A stretch of 64,000 bases of DNA from Pseudoxanthomonas winnipegensis. GTDB lineage: Bacteria > Pseudomonadota > Gammaproteobacteria > Xanthomonadales > Xanthomonadaceae. Below, piece after piece: positions 15,971-25,435 of the stretch (its first letter is position 1; each line of letters begins with the position of its first letter). Position numbers and translations under genes: made by a program. The notes under the pieces are model-generated. The model was given only the letters and a program-made list of their open reading frames with translations. It was not told where the DNA came from and made no database searches. The stretch spans positions 1 to 64,000 of the forward strand of contig NZ_SHMH01000005.1 in the NCBI RefSeq assembly GCF_004283755.1, in the 5' to 3' direction.

Positions 15971-18739
15971 TCAGAACTTGTAGTTCACGCCCAGCACGAT
16001 GGTGCGGCCCCACTCGATGTACTCCAGCGGGCGGTCCTTGCTGCCGGCGTAGGTGCGGTAGGGGGTGTTGGTGAGGTTGCTGGCCTGCAGCAGCAGGCTC
16101 AGGCCATCCAGCCGGCCGCTGCCGAAGGTGTAGCTGACCTGGGCGTCGGTGATGTTCTCGCCGACCACGTAGCGCAGGGTGCGGTTGCCGTTGAAGTTGC
16201 CGATCTCGCCGATGAAGTCCGAGCGGCGGCGCTGGCTCACGCGCGCCTCGAAGCCGTTGCGCTCGAAGTAAGCGGTGAGGTTGTACACGCGGTCGGACAG
16301 GCCGGGCAGGCTGATCGCGCCGTCGCCGACGCTGGAGGCGCTCTCCGGATCCTTGATCTTCACATCGCTGTCGTTGAACGTGGCGCTGGCCTGGATGCCG
16401 AAGCCCTCCAGCGGCGCGAACACCATGTCCAGCGGCAACGAAGCGGTCAGTTCCAGGCCGCGCAGCTTGCCGCCCTTTCCGTTGAACGGCGCGCTGAAGG
16501 TGCCGGTGGTCTGCACCGGCACGGTCATGCCAGGCGGGCGCACGTAGCCGGCGACCAGGTCGCTGAAGTCGTAGTTGTCGCGGGTCTGGGTGTAGATATA
16601 GCTCTTGAGATCCTTGTAGAAGAACGCGGCGGCCACATAGGCTTTCTCGCCGAAATACTTCTCGTAGGAGATGTCCAGCGCATTGGCGCGCCACGGATCG
16701 AGCATTGGATTGCCGCCGCTGGCGCCGGGCTTGCCGGTGGAGGTATCCACGCCGAACTCCAGCGAGGCGCGCATCTGGTCCACGCGCGGCCGCGCGACCT
16801 GCTTGGCCAGGGCGAAGCGCAGGGTCTGGTCGGCGGGGAACTGGAAGGCCAGGTTGAGGCTGGGCAGCCAGTCGTTATAGGTCTTGCCGTCGTCGATGGG
16901 GCGCACTTCGCTGCCCGCCGGCTGCGAGCCGTCCCAGTAGTTGGCCTGCGAGGACTGATCGGTGTGCTGCAGCTGCACGCCCAGGTTGCCGCGCACGCCC
17001 ACCTCGCCCCACTGGGTGTCGATGTCCGCGCGCATCCAGGCGGTGGTGATCTTCTCCAGCACGGTCCAGGCCTTGGACACCAGGTAGGAGGCGTCCTCGT
17101 TGGGCGAGAACTGCATGTAGCGATCCACCGCGCCGGGCACGTTCCAGGCCGGGATGTAGCCGATGCCGGCGAAGCCCAGGTTGACCGGCGCGTACTGCAG
17201 ATCGGGGGCGATGGTGGTGTCGCCCTGCGGACCCAGGTTGATGTTGCCTTCGGGCTGGTGCTTGGTCTTCTCGCGGCGGGCGTAGTTGACGCCCACGTCC
17301 AGGTCGGAGAACCAGCTCAGCGCCTCGGGCATGGGCAAGCTGGCCTGCAGGCGCGCGCCCTTCAGCTCGTCCTCCACCTGCGGCACCTTGCCGTAGCCCG
17401 AGCCGTAGATGGTGTTGGTGATGAACAGCGACTCGGGGTTGGAGTAGTTCAGCCCCGGCGAGATCTGCGAGAAGTCGTTGTTGCGATAGGCCAGGCCGAC
17501 CGTGTCCAGCTGCGGCATCGGCGTGAGCTGGAGATTGCTCTCCAGGTTTAGCTCCTTGCGGGTGGCCTTGGAGTAGTTGAGGTCGGCGTTGACCTTGACC
17601 GCACCGACGTTGAAGGCGTTGTTCCAGCCGAAGGCGTCGATCTTGTCCTTGCGCTTGTTGTACATGCCGCGCACCAGCGGATAGACGCCGCTGGCGGTGC
17701 CGCCGGTGAAGGTGTCGTTGCCGTTGACCTGCGGGTTGGCGATGTTCAGGCCCGGGGTGTAGCCGCCGTTGTAGTTGCTGAGGTTGACCTCGAACTGGTT
17801 GGCGGTGTCGACCTGCTCGGCCTCGGTGTGGAAGGCGTCCAGCGTGCTGGTCCAGGCGTTGGACGGGCGGTACTGCAGGGTCGCCATCACGCCGTCGCGC
17901 TTGGAGTTGCCGGTGCGGCGCAGGGCCTTGATGCCGTCGGAGAAGTAGGTGCCCGGCGCCACGCCGGGGCGGTTGCCACTGTCGGTGTTCTGCGTGCTCC
18001 ACGGCTCGTACAGGCCGACCTGGTTCTCCTGGATCGGCGTGTCGGTATGCGCATAGCCGATCGACAGGCCCAGGGTCTTGTCGAAGAACTGATCGATGTA
18101 GCTGGCGCTGAAGCGGTTGCCGTAAGGATCGACGTTGGCCGCCTTGCCCAGCGAGTTGCGCTGGTAGCGGCCACCGAGCGCGATCACGCGCTCGCCGAAG
18201 CTCAGCGGGCGCACGGTCTGCATGTCCACCGTGCCCGACAGGCCCTGGCCGACCAGGCCGGCGTCGGGCGTCTTGTACACGGTCACGCCGTTGACCAGCT
18301 CGGACGGGTACTGGTCGAACTCCACGCTGCGGTTGTCGCCGGTGCTCACCACCTCGCGGCCGTTGAGCAGGGTGGTGGAGAAGTCGGGCGAGAGGCCGCG
18401 CACGCTGATCACCTGCGCGCGTCCGGCCACGCGCTGCGCGGCCAGGCCGGGCAGGCGGGCCAGCGACTCGGCGATGCTCACGTCGGGCAGCTTGCCGATG
18501 TCTTCGGCCGAGATCGCCTCGACGATCGAGGTGGCGTCCTTCTTGACCGAGATCGCGCCCTCGATGCCGCGGCGGATGCCGGTGACCTTGACCCGGTCCA
18601 GGTCAGTGGCGTCGGTCTTGACCGCGGCCGGATCGGCCTCGGTGTCGGTCGGCGTGCTCTGGGCCCAGGCCTGGGCGGTGGCCATGCTCATGGCCACGGC
18701 GATGGACAGGCACAGCAGGTTGCGCTTGGGAGTCAACAT
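15971..18739 (-). CDS. TonB-dependent outer-membrane receptor, MalA (maltodextrin) type
   Basis: This 922-residue outer-membrane beta-barrel imports large substrates using TonB energy. Signal peptide: residues 1-26, ending AWAQ. The TonB-box region DLDRVKVTG (about 47-55) is followed by a plug domain with SIVEAISAEDIGKLPD, SIAESLARLPGLAAQR and VSVRGL-like blocks to about residue 180. The barrel ends in VNYKF, with the terminal aromatic required by the BAM complex. Maltodextrin is the likely substrate, because the gene is next to an alpha-glucosidase, a sugar MFS carrier, an amylase and a LacI regulator, as in the Caulobacter and Xanthomonas malA loci. ATG 18739 has GGAGGGG upstream. A palindromic operator lies 141-158 bases before the start. 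Confidence 0.92.
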   Translation of the reverse strand: MLTPKRNLLCLSIAVAMSMATAQAWAQSTPTDTEADPAAVKTDATDLDRVKVTGIRRGIEGAISVKKDATSIVEAISAEDIGKLPDVSIAESLARLPGLAAQRVAGRAQVISVRGLSPDFSTTLLNGREVVSTGDNRSVEFDQYPSELVNGVTVYKTPDAGLVGQGLSGTVDMQTVRPLSFGERVIALGGRYQRNSLGKAANVDPYGNRFSASYIDQFFDKTLGLSIGYAHTDTPIQENQVGLYEPWSTQNTDSGNRPGVAPGTYFSDGIKALRRTGNSKRDGVMATLQYRPSNAWTSTLDAFHTEAEQVDTANQFEVNLSNYNGGYTPGLNIANPQVNGNDTFTGGTASGVYPLVRGMYNKRKDKIDAFGWNNAFNVGAVKVNADLNYSKATRKELNLESNLQLTPMPQLDTVGLAYRNNDFSQISPGLNYSNPESLFITNTIYGSGYGKVPQVEDELKGARLQASLPMPEALSWFSDLDVGVNYARREKTKHQPEGNINLGPQGDTTIAPDLQYAPVNLGFAGIGYIPAWNVPGAVDRYMQFSPNEDASYLVSKAWTVLEKITTAWMRADIDTQWGEVGVRGNLGVQLQHTDQSSQANYWDGSQPAGSEVRPIDDGKTYNDWLPSLNLAFQFPADQTLRFALAKQVARPRVDQMRASLEFGVDTSTGKPGASGGNPMLDPWRANALDISYEKYFGEKAYVAAAFFYKDLKSYIYTQTRDNYDFSDLVAGYVRPPGMTVPVQTTGTFSAPFNGKGGKLRGLELTASLPLDMVFAPLEGFGIQASATFNDSDVKIKDPESASSVGDGAISLPGLSDRVYNLTAYFERNGFEARVSQRRRSDFIGEIGNFNGNRTLRYVVGENITDAQVSYTFGSGRLDGLSLLLQASNLTNTPYRTYAGSKDRPLEYIEWGRTIVLGVNYKF

Positions 18740-19055
18740 TTTCCCCTCCAGTCAATGTTGGTACTGCATTCGAGTTGATCCGGTGTCCCCCTCGACACCG
18801 GCGATTCGCGAAGGCCCGGAACAGCGCCTTGCTTGAATGGGCGGCCATGGTAGTGCGCGTTCCCGCATGTGCATGGGCCTGCATACGTATTCATGGCGGT
18901 GCGCTTGCAACGACGTCATCGGACGGGCGATGCCGCGGCCTGCGTCTTCGCTCGCGCGAGCGAAAACGGCTTGGAAACAAGGGTTCTCCGACGGTCTGCG
19001 GCGTCCGTGCTGCAGCGCAGGAACGATTCCGCGCAGCCGCCGACATCACGCTCGA
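18740..19055. other. Intergenic region between alpha-glucosidase and TonB receptor genes
   Basis: No gene is seen. It contains the candidate LacI-family operator at 18880-18897 and presumably the receptor promoter. At about 18969-18992 is a stretch, GAAAACGGCTTGGAAACA, that resembles GAAACCGCTTGAAAACA at about 20867-20884, upstream of the MFS gene. Confidence 0.45.
18880..18897. promoter_or_regulatory. Candidate LacI-family (MalR-like) operator before the TonB receptor
   Basis: TGCATACGTATTCATGGC, with the palindromic core AATACGTAT(T), is present here. Its exact 18-base inverse complement occurs at 20773-20790 before the alpha-glucosidase. The only such regulator nearby is the LacI-type gene at 24235-25272. 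Confidence 0.75.
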
Positions 19056-20663
19056 TCACGCCACGACACCGAACCAGCTGCCGCGCGCGGGCAGGGCGAG
19101 CGTGCGTCCTTCCAGTGGTGCGCCCGGCAGGCCGTGATCCTCCAGCGCGGTGGCGGCAAGGCCTTCGGGCAGGGTCCAGTGCTGCGCCTGGGCCGAGAGG
19201 TTGAACACCACCAGCACGCGCTGGTCTTCGTGTTCGCGCAGGAAGGCCAGCACCGGCTCGTTGGTCTGCAGGAAGGCGATCGTGCCCAGCACCAGCGCCG
19301 GATGCCGGCGCCGCCAGCGCAGGAAGCGGCGCACGTGCTGCAGCACCGAATCCGCATCGGCCTGCTGGGCGGCGATGCTGCGCGCACGGTGCTCGGCCGG
19401 CACCGGCAGCCACGGCTGGCCGCTGGTGAAGCCGCCGGCATCGGCATCGCGCCACGGCAGCGGTGTGCGACAACCGTCGCGGCCCTTGAAGTTGGGCCAG
19501 AAGGCCTTGCCGTAGGGGTCCTGCAGCAGCTCGAAGGGCACCTGCGCCTCGCTCAGCCCCAGCTCCTCGCCCTGATACAGGCACACCGAGCCGCGCAGCG
19601 AGCACACCAGCGCCACCAGCTGCGCGGCGAAGGCATCGTCGCCCGCGCCGCCCCAGCGCGAGACCGCGCGCGGCACGTCGTGGTTGGAGATGGCCCAGCA
19701 CGGCCAGCCATCGTCCATCGCCGCCTCCAGCCGGGCGACGGTGTCGCGGATGTAGCCGGCGCTGAAATCCTCGACCAGCAGCTCGAAGCTGTAGCCCATG
19801 TGCAGGCGCTTGCGACCGGTGTACTCGGCGGTGGTGGCCAGCGAATCCTCCGAGGAGATCTCGCCCAGCGCGGCCACGTCCGGATAGCGGTCCATCAGCC
19901 CGCGCAGCCGCTCCAGGAAGGGCAGCATCTCCGGGCGGGTGTTGTTGTAGTAGTGGTACTGGTAGGCGTAAGGGTTGTCCGCGCTGAAGCCGCGGCCCAT
20001 GCGCTGGTCCTTGGGCTTGGGCGGGTTGTCGCGCAGCTGCGCGTCGTGGAAGCAGAAGTTGATCGCGTCCAGGCGCATGCCGTCCACGCCGCGATCCAGC
20101 CAGAACTGCACATTGTCCAGCGTCGCCTGCTGCACGGCCGGGTTGTGGAAGTTCAGATCCGGCTGCGCGCCGAGGAAGTTGTGCAGGTAGTACTGCTCGC
20201 GCCGCGGCTCCCAGCGCCAGGCCACGCCGCCGAACAGCGACATCCAGTTGTTCGGCGGCGTGCCGTCTTCCTTCGGATCGGCCCAGACGTACCAGTCGGC
20301 CTTGGCGTTGTCGCGGCTCAGCCGGCTTTCCTGGAACCAGGCGTGCTGGTCCGAGCAGTGGCTGAGCACCTGGTCGATCATCACCTTCAGGCCCAGCGCA
20401 TGCGCCTTGGCCAGCAGGGCGTCGAAGTCGGCCAGCGTGCCGAACAGCGGATCGACATCGCGGTAGTCGGCGATGTCATAGCCGAAGTCGGCCATGGGCG
20501 ACTTGAAGAACGGCGAGATCCAGATCGCGTCCACGCCCAGGCTGGCGATGTAGTCTAGGCCTTCGACGATGCCGGGCAGGTCGCCCACGCCATCGCCATT
20601 GGTGTCCTTGAAGCTGCGCGGATAGACCTGATAGATCACCGCGCCGCGCCACCAGTTGTTCAT
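19056..20663 (-). CDS. GH13 alpha-glucosidase, similar to Xanthomonas Xgt alpha-glucosidase/transglucosylase
   Basis: The 535-residue cytoplasmic GH13 enzyme releases glucose from maltooligosaccharides and probably also transfers glucosyl groups. It begins WWRGAVIYQVYPRSF. The catalytic triad is visible: nucleophile Asp199 (GMRLDAINF), acid/base Glu268 (ALGEISSED) and Asp329 (ISNHDVPR). The long blocks GLGVDAIWISPFFKSP-like and LFGGVAW match the alpha-glucosidase of Xanthomonas campestris known for alpha-selective glucosylation. There is no signal peptide, so the substrate must be imported. The start at ATG 20663 is chosen because the upstream frame has no homology. The gene is transcribed towards the receptor gene, with 316 bases and a separate operator between them. 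Confidence 0.92.
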   Translation of the reverse strand: MNNWWRGAVIYQVYPRSFKDTNGDGVGDLPGIVEGLDYIASLGVDAIWISPFFKSPMADFGYDIADYRDVDPLFGTLADFDALLAKAHALGLKVMIDQVLSHCSDQHAWFQESRLSRDNAKADWYVWADPKEDGTPPNNWMSLFGGVAWRWEPRREQYYLHNFLGAQPDLNFHNPAVQQATLDNVQFWLDRGVDGMRLDAINFCFHDAQLRDNPPKPKDQRMGRGFSADNPYAYQYHYYNNTRPEMLPFLERLRGLMDRYPDVAALGEISSEDSLATTAEYTGRKRLHMGYSFELLVEDFSAGYIRDTVARLEAAMDDGWPCWAISNHDVPRAVSRWGGAGDDAFAAQLVALVCSLRGSVCLYQGEELGLSEAQVPFELLQDPYGKAFWPNFKGRDGCRTPLPWRDADAGGFTSGQPWLPVPAEHRARSIAAQQADADSVLQHVRRFLRWRRRHPALVLGTIAFLQTNEPVLAFLREHEDQRVLVVFNLSAQAQHWTLPEGLAATALEDHGLPGAPLEGRTLALPARGSWFGVVA

Positions 20664-21054
20664 TGCCGTTCCCCGAAGTAATCCGGCCCGGGCGCCGCGA
20701 GCGGCCCTGGGCGAAGCGGGCGCCACTATTCCACGCATGACCCGGCGCGTCCTCGCGCAACGCCGGGGCGAGGCCATGAATACGTATGCAGCGGGCTGCG
20801 ATGTGTGAGTCGACGAAGGGGCTTCGCGCGGGGTGCATCGATCACGCGGCGCATCGCTGAAACCGCTTGAAAACAGGCGTTTCGAACGTGTCGCGTGCAT
20901 TTGCAGGCCGCGACTTTGACATCGCAGCGCATGCACACACTTGGTTGCACTGCAGCATGGAAAGCGCGACGGCAACGGTCACCATGTCGCCCGGCGAACC
21001 GCGGCCGTGATTCGACACGGCCGCGCGGTGTCGCAAGGGGATCGATCGCGCGTG
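20664..21054. other. Divergent regulatory region between alpha-glucosidase and MFS carrier
   Basis: No gene is seen. A single operator copy lies at 20773-20790, 110 bases before the glucosidase start and 265 before the carrier start. A GAAACCGCTTGAAAACA stretch near 20867-20884 fits the AAnCGnTT core used by LacI-family regulators. A TTGACA at about 20917-20922 is a possible -35 element for the rightward operon, without a convincing -10. Confidence 0.45.
20773..20790. promoter_or_regulatory. Candidate LacI-family (MalR-like) operator before the alpha-glucosidase
   Basis: GCCATGAATACGTATGCA is the exact inverse complement of the site at 18880-18897. It lies in the divergent region and could control both the leftward glucosidase gene and the rightward carrier-amylase operon. 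Confidence 0.75.
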
Positions 21055-22542
21055 ATGAGCCAAACCCGCACCCTGTCGTTCTGGCAGATCTGGAACATGT
21101 GCTTCGGCTTTCTGGGCATCCAGTTCGGCTTCGCCCTGCAGAACGCCAACGTCAGCCGCATCTTCCACACCCTGGGCGCCTCGGTGGACGAGATCCCGGT
21201 GCTGTGGATGGCCGCACCGCTGACTGGGCTGATCGTGCAGCCCATCGTCGGCTATCTGTCCGACCGCACCTGGACGCGGCTGGGCAGGCGTCGCCCGTAT
21301 TTCCTCATCGGCGCGGTGCTGGCCACGCTGGCGCTGCTGGCGATGCCGCACTCGCCCGCGCTGTGGATCGCGGCTGGCCTGCTGTGGGTGCTGGACGCCT
21401 CGATCAACATCTCGATGGAGCCGTTCCGCGCCTTCGTCGGCGACCTGCTGCCCACCCGTCAGCGCGCCTCGGGCTATGCGATGCAGAGCTTCTTCATCGG
21501 CATCGGCTCGGTGGTGGCCAGCCTGCTGCCGTGGCTGCTGGCGCAGGCCGGCGTGGCCAACACCGCCGGTGCAGGGGAGGTGCCGGACACCGTGCGCTAT
21601 GCATTCTACTTCGGTGGCGCAGTGCTGCTGCTGACCATCCTGTGGACCGTGCTCACCACGCGCGAGGATCCGCCGGGCCAGCTGGCCGGCGAGCGCGAAG
21701 CGCCGGAGGCGGAGGTCGCGCCGGCGCTATCGGCATCCCCGCCCGCGCTGCGTCTGCGCCTGGGCACCGCTGCGCTGGTGCTGGGCCTGATCGGCTGCGC
21801 GCTGGTCGCGCTGTTGGACCTGGACAAGCAGCTGTATGTGCTGGGCGGCGGCGCGGCCGTGTTCGGCGCCCTGCTGCTGGGCCGCGGCCGCGTGCGCGGT
21901 GGCATGTATGCGGCCATCGTCGACGATCTGCTGGACATGCCGCCGACCATGCGCCGGCTGGCGGTGGTGCAGTTCTTCTCCTGGTTCGCCCTGTTCGCGA
22001 TGTGGATCTACACCACCGATGCGGTCACCGCCACGCACTTCGGCACGCGCGACACCACCTCGGCCGCCTACAACGACGGGGCCAACTGGGTCGGCGTGCT
22101 GTTCGCCGCCTACAACGGCTTCGCCGCGCTGGCCGCGATCGTGATCCCGCAGATGGTGCGGGTGCTGGGGCTGCGCTGGAGCCATCTGCTCAATCTGTGC
22201 CTGGGCGGAGTGGGGTTTCTGTCGTTCCTGCTGATCCGCGATCCGCACTGGCTGCTGCTGTCGATGGTCGGCGTGGGCTTCGCCTGGGCCTCGATCCTGT
22301 CGCTGCCCTATGCGCTGCTGTCCGACAGCGTGCCGGCGCGCAAGATGGGCCTGTACATGGGCATCTTCAATTTCTTCATCGTCATCCCGCAGCTGGTGGC
22401 CGCCTCGATCCTGGGCCTGCTGGTCAAGACCGTGCTGGGCGGTGCGCCGATCAACGCGCTGGCCGTCGGTGGCCTGAGCCTCTTGTTGGCCGGCCTGTGC
22501 ACGCTGCGCGTGCGGGACGCCCGTCCGGAAGCCCACGCATGA
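21055..22542 (+). CDS. MFS sugar transporter (GPH/SLC45-like), likely maltose/maltodextrin carrier
   Basis: This inner-membrane carrier of 495 residues has about 12 spans. It belongs to the sucrose/maltose-type MFS branch: FGIQFGFALQN-like start of span 1 (seen as GIQFGFALQNANVSRIF), GYLSDRTWTRLGRRRPYF (the motif A loop between spans 2 and 3), and EPFRAFVGDLLPTRQR. An unusually hydrophilic loop around residues 210-245 separates the two halves. The role, import of maltose or short maltodextrins from the periplasm, is inferred from its neighbours. ATG 21055 is used; a GTG one codon upstream is equally possible. The stop overlaps the start of the amylase gene (ATGA), so the two are coupled. Confidence 0.88.
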   Translation: MSQTRTLSFWQIWNMCFGFLGIQFGFALQNANVSRIFHTLGASVDEIPVLWMAAPLTGLIVQPIVGYLSDRTWTRLGRRRPYFLIGAVLATLALLAMPHSPALWIAAGLLWVLDASINISMEPFRAFVGDLLPTRQRASGYAMQSFFIGIGSVVASLLPWLLAQAGVANTAGAGEVPDTVRYAFYFGGAVLLLTILWTVLTTREDPPGQLAGEREAPEAEVAPALSASPPALRLRLGTAALVLGLIGCALVALLDLDKQLYVLGGGAAVFGALLLGRGRVRGGMYAAIVDDLLDMPPTMRRLAVVQFFSWFALFAMWIYTTDAVTATHFGTRDTTSAAYNDGANWVGVLFAAYNGFAALAAIVIPQMVRVLGLRWSHLLNLCLGGVGFLSFLLIRDPHWLLLSMVGVGFAWASILSLPYALLSDSVPARKMGLYMGIFNFFIVIPQLVAASILGLLVKTVLGGAPINALAVGGLSLLLAGLCTLRVRDARPEAHA

Positions 22543-24191
22543 GAACGTTCTGCCTTTCGCTGTTGGCCCTGTCCCTGGCCGTGCCGGCGCGCGCCGACGA
22601 GCTGTACGGCACGCTGGAGCCCTTCGCCAGCAAGGCGATCTACTTCGTGATGACCGACCGCTTCGTCAACGGCGATCCGTCCAACGATCATCGCGACCAG
22701 GGCGGCCGGCACCGCACCTTCGACCTGCCCACGCCGGGTGCGCCGGCCGGGCAGAGCGACAACATCGGCTACCTCGGCGGCGACTTCAAAGGCATCGTCG
22801 ACAATGCCGGCTACATCCACGACATGGGCTTCGGCGCGGTGTGGGTGACGCCGATCGTGGACAACCCGGATGAGGCCTTCACCGGCGGCGAGCCGGTGCG
22901 CTGGGGCAGCGCGATGACCGACCGGGGCAAGACCGGTTATCACGGCTACTGGGGCGTGAACTTCTACAAGCTGGACGAACACCTGCCCAGCAAGGGCCTG
23001 GATTTTGCCGGCTTCACCCGCGCCATGAAGGGCCAGCAGCTGGACGTGGTGCTGGACATCGTGGCCAACCACGGCTCGCCGGCGTACTCGATGCCCAAGG
23101 CGCAGCCCAAGTTCGGCCAGATCTTCGACAGGGACGGCCGCAAGCTGGCCGACCACCAGAACCTGGACCCGTCCCAGCTGGATCCGAAGCACAACCCGAT
23201 CCACGCCTTCTACAACACCGGCGGCGGCCTGGCCCAGCTGTCGGACCTGGCCGAGGACAACCCGGCGGTGCTGGACTATCTGGCCGGCGCCTACGAGCAG
23301 TGGATCGAGCAGGGCGCGGCGGCGTTTCGCGTGGACACGATCGGCTGGATGCCGCACCGCTTCTGGAAGCAGTTCGCCGACCGCATCCGCGCCAGGCATC
23401 CGGGCTTCTTCATGTTCGGTGAGGCCTTCGACTATGACGCGGCCTTCATCGCCGCCCACACGCTGGAGCGCAACGGCCACTACAGCGTGCTGGACTTCCC
23501 GCAGCGGGCCAGGCTGTCCAAGGTGTTCGGCAAGGAGGGCGGTGGCTACGAGGACCTGGAGCGCACGCTGTACCTGGAGGACGGCCCGTACGCCAACCCC
23601 TACGACCTGGTCACCTTCTACGACAACCACGACATGGCGCGGCTGGATGCCAGCGATGCGGGCTTCATCGACGCCAACAACTGGCTGTTCACCGCGCGCG
23701 GCATCCCGGCGATCTACTACGGCTCGGAGACCGGCTTCATGCGCGGCGCGGCCGAGCATGCCGGCAACCGCAACTACTACGGCCAGCAGCGCATCGATGC
23801 CGCGGGCGACAGCGGCATCTACCGCAACCTCAAGCGCATCGCCAACCTGCGCCGCGAGTCGGTCGCCCTGCAGCGCGGGCTGCAGCTCAACCTGGTGCTG
23901 AAAGGCGACACCGGCGCCTTCTATCGCGTCTACGAGCATGCCGGGCAGGCGCAGACCGCGCTGGTCCTGCTCAACAAGGCCGACACGGCCTCGACCATCG
24001 CGCTGGAGACGCTGCTGCAGGCCGGCACCTGGCGCGATGGCTTCGACGGCGGCCAGGTGCGGATCGACGGGCGCGTGGCGCTCGAGGTGCCCGCGCACGG
24101 CGTGCGCGTGCTGTTCTACGACGGCGCGCTGACCAATCCCGAGCTGCGTGCGCGCCTGACCGAAGACATGGGCCACCGCCTGCGCGACTGA
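22539..24191 (+). CDS. Exported GH13 alpha-amylase / cyclomaltodextrinase-like enzyme
   Basis: This 550-residue GH13 enzyme has a signal peptide (MRTFCLSLLALSLAVPARA), so it acts in the periplasm or outside. The GH13 regions are complete: IYFVMTDRFVNGDP near residue 35, DIVANHG (region I), nucleophile Asp266 (AFRVDTIGW), acid/base Glu295 (MFGEAFDYD) and Asp365 (FYDNHDMAR). The C-terminal beta domain runs from about 470. It probably cuts starch or cyclodextrin-like substrates to maltodextrins for the TonB receptor, the MFS carrier and the alpha-glucosidase. The gene starts within the stop codon of the carrier gene. Exact product specificity cannot be read from the sequence. Confidence 0.9.
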   Translation: MRTFCLSLLALSLAVPARADELYGTLEPFASKAIYFVMTDRFVNGDPSNDHRDQGGRHRTFDLPTPGAPAGQSDNIGYLGGDFKGIVDNAGYIHDMGFGAVWVTPIVDNPDEAFTGGEPVRWGSAMTDRGKTGYHGYWGVNFYKLDEHLPSKGLDFAGFTRAMKGQQLDVVLDIVANHGSPAYSMPKAQPKFGQIFDRDGRKLADHQNLDPSQLDPKHNPIHAFYNTGGGLAQLSDLAEDNPAVLDYLAGAYEQWIEQGAAAFRVDTIGWMPHRFWKQFADRIRARHPGFFMFGEAFDYDAAFIAAHTLERNGHYSVLDFPQRARLSKVFGKEGGGYEDLERTLYLEDGPYANPYDLVTFYDNHDMARLDASDAGFIDANNWLFTARGIPAIYYGSETGFMRGAAEHAGNRNYYGQQRIDAAGDSGIYRNLKRIANLRRESVALQRGLQLNLVLKGDTGAFYRVYEHAGQAQTALVLLNKADTASTIALETLLQAGTWRDGFDGGQVRIDGRVALEVPAHGVRVLFYDGALTNPELRARLTEDMGHRLRD

Positions 24192-24234
24192 GCGGGCGGC
24201 GCCTGCTTTGGCGTGCGGCGCCTCCCGCCGCGCC

Positions 24235-25272
24235 TCAGGCGCAGCGCGTGGAACCGCGCAGCGCCAGCCTGACCGGAATGGTCTGGCTGTCCACCGGCTG
24301 GCCGTGCAGCTGCTGCAGCAGCGCGTCGACCAGCAGCATGCCGGCCTGGCGCGTGTCCTGCTGCACGGTCGACAGTCCCGGGGTGACGAAACCCGCCAGC
24401 GGGATGTCGTCGAAGCCGGCCACCGCCACCTGCTCGGGGATGCGCAGGCCGGCCTCCAGCAGCGCCTTCATCGCGCCGATGGCGATCAGGTCGCTGGCGC
24501 CGAACACCGCATCGAAGGCCACGCCACGCGCCAGCAGGATGCGCGCCGCGGCGTAGCCGGACTGCTCGCTGGTCTCCGCGTCCACCTGCAGCGTGGGCTC
24601 ATGTTCCAGTCCCGCCGCATCGAGCGCCGCGCACACGCCACGATGGCGCTCCTGGAACTCGGGGTAGTGCGCCGAGGCATGGCCGAGGAAGGCGATGCGC
24701 CGCCGGCCCTGGGCGATCAGGTGCGCGGCCATGTCGTGCCCGCCCTGGAAGTTGTCGCAGCCGATCGACACGCCCGGCTGGCCGGGCAGGGCGGCGCCCC
24801 AGCGCACGAAGCGGATGCCCTGCTGCTGCAGCTTTTCCAGCCGCACCCGCGACTGCAGATAGTCGCCGTAGCCCAGCAGGATGAGCCCGTCGGCCTTTTT
24901 GCTGTCGGCGTAGTCGGCTTGCCAGTCGGTGGAGAGGTTCTGGAAGGAGATCAGCAGGTCGTAGCCATGCAGCGCGCAGGCGCGCGTGATCGAGCCCAGC
25001 ATCGACAGGAAGAACGGATTGATCGCCGATTCGTCCGGCGTCGGGTCTTCGAAGAACAGCAGCGCCAGCGTCCCGGTGTGCTGGGTGCGCAGGTTGGAGG
25101 CGTTCTTGTCGACCTTGTAGTGCAGCTGCTCGGCGATGGCCAGGATGCGCCGGCGGGTGTCCTCGTTGACCATCGGGCTGCCGCGCAGGGCGCGCGACAC
25201 CGTGGGCTGGGACACGCCGGCCAGGTGCGCGATGTCGAGCGAGGTGGCCTTGCCCTTGATCGAATGCTGCAC
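24235..25272 (-). CDS. LacI-family transcriptional regulator of the maltodextrin locus
   Basis: The 345-residue repressor has an N-terminal LacI helix-turn-helix (ATSLDIAHLAGVSQPTVSRA, about residues 9-28), the hinge region, and a periplasmic-binding-protein-like sensor domain ending PGLSTVQQDTRQAG. The most likely target is the TGCATACGTATTCATGGC palindrome upstream of the receptor and alpha-glucosidase genes; the inducer is probably maltose or a maltodextrin. The start is uncertain. GTG 25272 has AGGAA about 12 bases upstream and places the HTH at the usual distance, while ATG 25308 or 25347 would extend the protein. It is convergent with the amylase gene, 43 bases away. Confidence 0.88.
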   Translation of the reverse strand: MQHSIKGKATSLDIAHLAGVSQPTVSRALRGSPMVNEDTRRRILAIAEQLHYKVDKNASNLRTQHTGTLALLFFEDPTPDESAINPFFLSMLGSITRACALHGYDLLISFQNLSTDWQADYADSKKADGLILLGYGDYLQSRVRLEKLQQQGIRFVRWGAALPGQPGVSIGCDNFQGGHDMAAHLIAQGRRRIAFLGHASAHYPEFQERHRGVCAALDAAGLEHEPTLQVDAETSEQSGYAAARILLARGVAFDAVFGASDLIAIGAMKALLEAGLRIPEQVAVAGFDDIPLAGFVTPGLSTVQQDTRQAGMLLVDALLQQLHGQPVDSQTIPVRLALRGSTRCA

Positions 25273-25435
25273 GGAACACCATTCCTGTATTGCGGTGCGC
25301 GCGATCATGCCACGCGGCCTTGGGAGGGCCGTGCTGCAATGCCGCATCGATTGCGCTTTGGAGGTGCGGGCGTCGGGTCAAACGCGACGGCCATGCCGGC
25401 TCGGGCGCCGTTCGCCGCCGTCCTGCAGCCTTCCG

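Noticed and set aside
15362-17551. 729-codon plus-strand frame through the repeat region and the TonB receptor
   Set aside because: It begins in repeats and continues antisense to the receptor; the composition is that of a shadow frame.
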